Shown here one piece after another: positions 59,158 through 64,000 of a stretch of DNA of 64,000 bases (the first letter of the stretch is position 1; each line of letters begins with the position of its first letter). The translations under genes and the position numbers were made by a program. Under the pieces are notes generated by a model. That model did no database searches. It worked only from the letters and a program-made list of their open reading frames with translations, and was not told the DNA's origin. The stretch is from JAWVFM01 sp038237625 (GTDB lineage: Bacteria; Actinomycetota; Thermoleophilia; Solirubrobacterales; 70-9): NCBI GenBank assembly GCA_038237625.1, contig JBBRYM010000006.1, positions 62,001-126,000 on the forward strand, read 5' to 3'.

Positions 59158-62100
59158 ATGGATGTAGGTGACGCTGCGGGCCGATACCTGAACGTTCGGG
59201 AAACCGCCCGGCGGCTCGAAGTGCACGAAAACACGGTCAGAAGTTGGGCGCGTCGCGGCATCCTCCCAACGGCCAAGGTCCCAGGCTCTCGCTTCCACCG
59301 GTTCGATGTCCGCGATGTCGAGCGACTTGAGCGGCAGCGGGGTGCGCCGGTTGCCTCTCTCGAAGATGAACGCCGCACGATCGGACCCGAGCTCGTCGAC
59401 GCGACGCAGCTGAGCCAATGGGCGACGACACGAGAGGCTCAAGCAAGGTTTCCTGAACTAGTCCGACGTCTCCTTGTGGCCACGCCTGGCGTCACGAACA
59501 TTTCGGTCCGTGCGGGGGAGGGCGTCGCAGCGCCCGGTTGGGATGGGCGTGCCGACTCGGTTGGCAGCGCGTACCTACCACCTGGCCCACTTTTTATCGA
59601 GTTAGGGGTGGGCGCCCGACCCAAACAGAAGGCCGACGACGACTACGAGAAGCGTCGTGGCAATCCCCTGGGGGCCGCCTCGGAGGATGCGATCTTCATC
59701 TTCGTCACCCCACGGCGCTGGCCCGGCGGCAACGCGTGGGCCGATGCTCGCCGGATCGAAGCTAGCTTCGCCGATGTCCGAGTGCTCGATGCGGATGATC
59801 TCGAAGGCTGGCTTCAGGCCACTCCAGCCGTCCACTATTGGATCTCCGAGCATCTCGGGCGGAGGCCCCGCGACGCGGAGACTTTGGATCGATGGTGGTC
59901 CCGCTTCCGGGCGCAAACAGATCCCATCCTTCCTCGCGACCTGTTCCTTGCCGGACGCGGCGACCATAGGAAGGCGCTTGAGGACTTCGTCGCGGGGCCC
60001 GCGAATGTCCTATCGCTCCAAGCCGACTGGCGCGACGACGCGATCGCCTTCACGGCGGCGGCGATTGAAGCCATGTCAACCGACGAGGCAAAGCCCGTTC
60101 AGTCGCCGCTGACCGTCGCATCCGCAGAGGTCTGGGACCGCGTGGTCGCTCAGCCGGGACGGATGTTGCTACTCCCCTTGGTTGAGAATGTTGACATTCC
60201 GAACGCCCTAGCGCACGGGCACCACGTCTTGGTCCCGGTCGGCCGCGACCAACTTGTGCGTGGCAGAACCATCGAGCTATCCCGTCCACAAAGGCTCGCC
60301 GCCGGTCAGGCGCTGGAGTCGGCGGGAATCGATTCCGACAGGTCCTACCACCTCGCCGCACTGGCCCGTCGCAGCATGCCGTCTCTCATCCGAAGGCTGG
60401 CGCGAGATCCCCGGCTTGCCCAGCCTCCTTGGTCTCATTCCCCGACGGCGGACGTTTTGGCCCCACTCGCCCTCGTCGGAGCTTGGACGACAAGCGAGGA
60501 CGATCTCGCAGTTGTAAAGGAAGTAACCGACGCAGAGTGGCCGCTCGTTGAGCGCACCCTGAACCGCTGGCGAGCAGCGGCTGATCGGCCGTTTGTTCGC
60601 TCCGGCGGCGAGTGGCACATTGCCTCTGGAGACGAGGCGCTCCTCCTATTGCGAGACAGCCTCACAACGGGCGATCTCCAGCGCTGGGCGGCGGCGGCCA
60701 AGGACGTCTTGCTTGAGAGCGACCCGACCCTCTCTCTAGAACCACAGGAGCGCCCGATGGCAAGCGTCAAAGGGATTGCGCGCAGATATTCTTCGACTCT
60801 GCGCCGCGGGCTCGCCGACGGAATCGCGTCGCTCGGATCGTCGGATAACGCGGCGCTCTCCGATGGCATGACTGGCCCTGAGCACGCTCACCTCGTTGTG
60901 CGCGACTTGCTCCGCAAGGCCAATGCCGAGGCGTCCGCGCGAACCTGGCAGTCGCTAGCCGACGTGCTTCCGCTACTCGCTGAGGCAGCCCCGGACGTTT
61001 TCCTTGACGCAATGAACGAAGACCTCGAGCGGGACGAGCCGCTGCTAGCCGAAATGTTCCAGGACCGAGACCAAGACTCTGCGATGTTCAGTTCATCTCC
61101 TCATACCGGACTCCTCTGGGCTCTAGAGGGTCTGTGCTGGTCACCGAACCATCTCTTCCAAGCGTCTTACGTCCTCGCCCGACTCCAAGAGGTCGATCCC
61201 GGTGGCCGGCTAGCCAACCGCCCGCTGGAAAGCCTGCGCAACGTCTTCGTGGGCTGGATTCGCCACACGGGCGCCCCTCTCGAAACCAAAATGCGTGCGG
61301 TCGAGCAAATCTGTCGGCGGGTGCCTACGACCGGATGGCAACTCCTCGTGGCTATTTGGCCGAGTTCTCACGGTACCTCGTCCCCCCCTAGCTCGCCTCG
61401 GCATCGCGACTGGAAGCCCGAGAGCCGAGGGGTTGCGATTGGAGATTGGGTCGAGTACGTCGAACATCTCGTCACCCTGGCTATTGAACTGGCGGGGGAT
61501 GATGGGGAGCGCTGGGCAGAGCTGGCGACACGTCTCGGCCCGCTCCCGCCCCGCTCTCGCACCCAGGTGCTCGACGCCATCGAGAGCTACGCGATGCACC
61601 AGCCCCTCGATGCCGAACAACGCCTGGGACTCTGGGATGCGATTCAGAAGGAGGTAGCGCGCCATCGACGCTTCCCCGAAGCGGACTGGTCGATGGTTGA
61701 TGCACCGCTCGCGCGGCTGCAGACGATTGCCGATCGCATCCAGCCCGAGCAGAGTTCCAGGTTCGGTTACCTCTTTGACTGGCGTCCGGATCTCCCGGAA
61801 GTGGATGACGCTGACTACCAGGCCTACGAGGAAAAGCTGCTCGAACTTCGCACTCGCGCCGTTCAGGAAACGCTCAACGAAGCCTCCATCGATGGGCTGC
61901 GCGACCTCGCAGAGAGAAGCAAAGCTCCAGGCCAGCTGGGCTGGGTCCTCGGAATGGTTGCGCCTGAGGACCTGACGTCGCAGCTACTTGCATGGCTTGA
62001 CTCGGAAAATCCGAAGCTCCGCGAGGTAGCCGCGAGCTGGGCTCAGCGAAAGCTTGGGGCGCCCGGAATGACATGGCTGCGTGAAGCGTTGGACTTCCCT

Positions 62101-63150
62101 GAAATGAGGTCTCAGGAGCGGCGGATCATCCTGGCCCTTCAGGCGCCTGCAACGAGCGAAGTCTGGGACACCCTCGCTGAGATGGATGCCGACCTCCACG
62201 ACGCGTACTGGCGGGAAGCGCAACCTCGCATCGTTGAACCAGAGGACGTGGAGCGTTCGGCTCGGGAGCTATTGGCTCGCGGCCGGGCATGGGTTGCAGT
62301 TGACCTGCTCGCCCTCGACGCCCACCGAAATAAGCGAGAAGAAGACGGCTCGACCTCGGCAACTCCGGCTCTCATAATGGAGGTGCTGAACGCTGCGCGG
62401 CAAGCTGACCCTACGGCAGGCCCATCGCAGTCTCCAGGCTATGAGGTGGGGCTTCTGCTCGACTACCTAGACGCCGAAGGATGCGATAAGGAGACGCTTG
62501 CCGCCTATGAGTTCGCCTTCTTTCTCCCGCTCGAACACCACCGCCAACCCCGAGCCCTATTCGCGGCACTTGGGGACGACCCGAAGCTCTTTGTCAGCCT
62601 GGTCGAACGTGTTTACCGTGGGAAGAACCAGGCCAAGCGGCAGCTAACCGAGGACGAGCAAGCGCTGGCGCATCACGCTTGGTGGGTCCTAGCGCACTGG
62701 CCTGAGCTACCGGGCCGGCGCGACGACGGGTCGATTGATGGCGATCACTTAACGAAATGGGTGCGCCAAGCTCGTCTGGCTCTCGCTGAAACCGACCGGG
62801 CCGATATCGGTGACGAGCAGATCGGGCAGGTCCTTGCTTCGAGCCCACCTGGAGCCGACGGCATTTGGCCTGCCGAACCGGTGAGAGAGATCATCGAGAC
62901 GATCGGAAGCACCAGCATTGAGTCCGGGATCCACGTGGGCGTGATCAACTCTCGCGGCATTACGAGCAGGGGGGCCTTCGACGGCGGGGAGCAAGAGCGT
63001 GAGCTTGCCGTTCGATATTTGGACTGGTCCAAGGTCGCCGCGGGGAACTGGCCACGAACTTCCCGCATCCTGCGCCAGCTTGCCGAGGCCTATGAGCGGG
63101 ACGCGCATCGCGAGGATGAGTGGGCTGAGCTTCGCGGCGACACGGAATAG
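59158..63150 (+). CDS. Giant MerR-HTH / nuclease-like / helical-repeat protein, probable defence protein
   Basis: 1330 residues. Residues 10-60 are a MerR/excisionase-like HTH ('YLNVRETARRLEVHENTVRS'). Residues 85-225 resemble the PD-(D/E)xK-like nuclease of large defence ATPases: 'AAPGWDGRADSVG' (Asp129), 'LFIELGVGARPKQKADDDYE' (Glu148, Lys156/158) and 'IFVTPRRWPGGNAWADARRI'. Residues 255-330 look like a P-loop domain whose Walker A is worn ('AGRGDHRKALEDF'). The remaining 1000 residues are helical, without a motif. It lies alone between a leaderless promoter and a tRNA-Ser scar. Defence role is inferred from domain order and place. Confidence 0.72.
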   Translation: MDVGDAAGRYLNVRETARRLEVHENTVRSWARRGILPTAKVPGSRFHRFDVRDVERLERQRGAPVASLEDERRTIGPELVDATQLSQWATTREAQARFPELVRRLLVATPGVTNISVRAGEGVAAPGWDGRADSVGSAYLPPGPLFIELGVGARPKQKADDDYEKRRGNPLGAASEDAIFIFVTPRRWPGGNAWADARRIEASFADVRVLDADDLEGWLQATPAVHYWISEHLGRRPRDAETLDRWWSRFRAQTDPILPRDLFLAGRGDHRKALEDFVAGPANVLSLQADWRDDAIAFTAAAIEAMSTDEAKPVQSPLTVASAEVWDRVVAQPGRMLLLPLVENVDIPNALAHGHHVLVPVGRDQLVRGRTIELSRPQRLAAGQALESAGIDSDRSYHLAALARRSMPSLIRRLARDPRLAQPPWSHSPTADVLAPLALVGAWTTSEDDLAVVKEVTDAEWPLVERTLNRWRAAADRPFVRSGGEWHIASGDEALLLLRDSLTTGDLQRWAAAAKDVLLESDPTLSLEPQERPMASVKGIARRYSSTLRRGLADGIASLGSSDNAALSDGMTGPEHAHLVVRDLLRKANAEASARTWQSLADVLPLLAEAAPDVFLDAMNEDLERDEPLLAEMFQDRDQDSAMFSSSPHTGLLWALEGLCWSPNHLFQASYVLARLQEVDPGGRLANRPLESLRNVFVGWIRHTGAPLETKMRAVEQICRRVPTTGWQLLVAIWPSSHGTSSPPSSPRHRDWKPESRGVAIGDWVEYVEHLVTLAIELAGDDGERWAELATRLGPLPPRSRTQVLDAIESYAMHQPLDAEQRLGLWDAIQKEVARHRRFPEADWSMVDAPLARLQTIADRIQPEQSSRFGYLFDWRPDLPEVDDADYQAYEEKLLELRTRAVQETLNEASIDGLRDLAERSKAPGQLGWVLGMVAPEDLTSQLLAWLDSENPKLREVAASWAQRKLGAPGMTWLREALDFPEMRSQERRIILALQAPATSEVWDTLAEMDADLHDAYWREAQPRIVEPEDVERSARELLARGRAWVAVDLLALDAHRNKREEDGSTSATPALIMEVLNAARQADPTAGPSQSPGYEVGLLLDYLDAEGCDKETLAAYEFAFFLPLEHHRQPRALFAALGDDPKLFVSLVERVYRGKNQAKRQLTEDEQALAHHAWWVLAHWPELPGRRDDGSIDGDHLTKWVRQARLALAETDRADIGDEQIGQVLASSPPGADGIWPAEPVREIIETIGSTSIESGIHVGVINSRGITSRGAFDGGEQERELAVRYLDWSKVAAGNWPRTSRILRQLAEAYERDAHREDEWAELRGDTE

Positions 63151-63407
63151 ATCCGTGGGATTGTGAAGCCTCCGGGCGCTCGCCTCTCGCCTCACACAGG
63201 AGCGTGGTGTCGCCCCCCGGACGGGCTAGAGGCAGGGCCTCCTGCCACCCGGAATGGGAATGCCGCGGGATTCATGCCCGTTCTCGCCATTCGTTCACGA
63301 TGTCGCCAGCGATCTGCTGCGTGACCTGTCGACGGCGTCCAACGGCGCCCCCTCCGAACCCCGGCCCGAGCTTGTTTTTGCGGGCCAGGGTTCGAAAGAG
63401 GACAAAT
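63151..63407. other. Intergenic before the tRNA-Ser scar
   Basis: About 250 bp without a supported gene. Confidence 0.4.
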
Positions 63408-63474
63408 TGGCAGAGGGGGAGGGATTCGAACCCTCGTCGGACCCAAGAGGCCCGAAACGGTTTTCGAGACTGTT
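63408..63474 (-). repeat. 3' fragment of a tRNA-Ser (anticodon CGA), attachment-site scar
   Basis: On the minus strand: anticodon loop CTCGAAA (CGA), a long variable arm, T-arm GAGGG-TTCGAAT-CCCTC and 3' end CCCCTCTGCCA. The 5' acceptor strand AGAGGGG and D-arm are absent; what precedes is unrelated. This is the kind of scar left by element integration in a tRNA-Ser gene. The anticodon stem has one A-C mismatch. Confidence 0.75.
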
Positions 63475-63571
63475 GCTGGCGCCGCGGCGAAACGCTTTCC
63501 TAGCAAGGGGACATTCCGCACTGAGTTGCGCCTAGGGAGGGCGTGACAGGTAGGCAACTCAGAGCGATGCT

Positions 63572-64000
63572 ATGAGAGCCCGGCGCGGGCGTGACGTGTT
63601 CGTGCTTGGGGATGAGCGGGTCCTCTCGGACACGGAGCCTGCGTCCGTCACAACACCCAGCCAGCGGTCGACGGGCAGCGAGCGAATGTCAAGCGCCCTC
63701 AGCGATCGCGAGGGGCCCGCCGCACGCGAGTCGCAGGACGACACGACGGGCGGCTTGGCGCGCGCGGCGGCCGTACGAGGCATCTTCGAACGATGGGTGC
63801 TGTCGCGGTCGTCGCAGGCGCGCCATTTGTGGGCGCCACTGTTGGTGGCGGGCGCCTTGACCGCGTTCGTGGTCGCGCACCAATTGACACCGAGTCAGCG
63901 GAGCCCGTCGGGTGCGCGGCCGTCCGATGGGCGCGTGGCGCGTCATCTGGCGCGCCCACCGCACCCGACCCTTCCGGCCCGACGACCCGGGGATCGGCGT
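63572..64000 (+). CDS. Single-TM protein, 3' end outside window
   Basis: ATG 63572 opens a frame to the window edge. The cytoplasmic N-terminus 'RGRDVFVLGDERVLSDTEPA' is followed by one TM helix ('LWAPLLVAGALTAFVVAHQL') and a Pro/Arg-rich outer part. No domain recognised. It is the best reading of this end; other frames here are shorter or interrupted. Confidence 0.5.
   Translation, partial: MRARRGRDVFVLGDERVLSDTEPASVTTPSQRSTGSERMSSALSDREGPAARESQDDTTGGLARAAAVRGIFERWVLSRSSQARHLWAPLLVAGALTAFVVAHQLTPSQRSPSGARPSDGRVARHLARPPHPTLPARRPGDRR

Noticed and set aside
63192..63557. Minus-strand 121-residue protein
   Set aside because: It contains the tRNA-Ser fragment translated ('RVRIPPPLP'), a common artefact.
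1..64000. CRISPR array
   Set aside because: No regularly spaced direct repeats seen; the tRNA-Met and GGTCCC repeats are far apart and explained by integration.

Overview
The window is high-GC actinobacterial DNA. Leaderless promoters, GTG/TTG starts, several ECF sigma factors with membrane partners, and a secreted-protein style (short N-terminus 'MDIRKHLSYANV') recall Thermoleophilia/Solirubrobacterales. That placement is inference from gene style, not a database match. Much of the window is accessory DNA: three copies of a tRNA-Met 3' end, a tRNA-Ser 3' end, several insertion sequences, and many genes broken by single-base frameshifts. Layout, 1-28.6 kb: a tyrosine integrase at the left edge is followed by the first tRNA-Met 3' fragment (1095). 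A compact 5.6-kb island (1.1-6.75 kb) then carries an Xre regulator, an ImmA/IrrE-type metallopeptidase, a palindromic operator, a four-gene ubiquitin-like operon (Ubl, E2-like, JAB peptidase, E1-like; the order of antiviral Bil systems) and an AbiE-like regulator/nucleotidyltransferase pair. It ends in the second tRNA-Met fragment (6709). The next segment (6.75-28.55 kb, to the third fragment) holds a frameshifted IS3-type element, zinc-ribbon and membrane proteins, a uracil-DNA-glycosylase-like protein, an amidohydrolase, decayed PIN and phospholipase D genes, a tyrosinase operon, a phospholipase C-like esterase, an operon of methyltransferase, 20-residue peptide and RRE-ThiF enzyme that looks like a RiPP pathway, two sigma/regulator pairs, a selD fragment, a decayed endonuclease, and a metallophosphoesterase pair at the right end. 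28.6-38.2 kb is a graveyard: a frameshifted AraC regulator, IS110 and IS481 remnants, a frameshifted Dyp-type peroxidase, and a truncated WecA-like transferase, with a few intact genes (beta-trefoil lectin, a propeller protein with an HENRH motif, a retropepsin-like protein). 38.2-43.6 kb: a second tRNA-Sec-like gene stands just upstream of a Mau-like redox operon (MauE-like, Cys-rich Tat protein, thioredoxin-like MauD, CcdA-like membrane protein). In the membrane protein an in-frame TGA sits at the expected active-site Cys, so it is a predicted selenoprotein. A sigma factor with its membrane beta-propeller partner follows. 44-49.1 kb: a lipoprotein, then the complete selenocysteine cluster selD, selA, selB and tRNA-Sec. 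49.4-55.2 kb: a TraD/VirD4-like ATPase, a membrane-tethered sigma factor and two secreted proteins. 55.4-59 kb: an intact IS481 element and small secreted proteins. 59.1-63.2 kb: one 1330-residue protein with a MerR-like HTH, a nuclease-like domain and a long helical region, probably a defence protein. It is followed by a tRNA-Ser 3' fragment (another attachment-site scar) and a membrane protein running off the right edge. How the parts work together: the Sec machinery at 45-49 kb could supply the predicted selenoprotein at 40.3 kb; the mobile-element ends explain why defence-like cargo clusters at 1-7, 25-28 and 59-63 kb.
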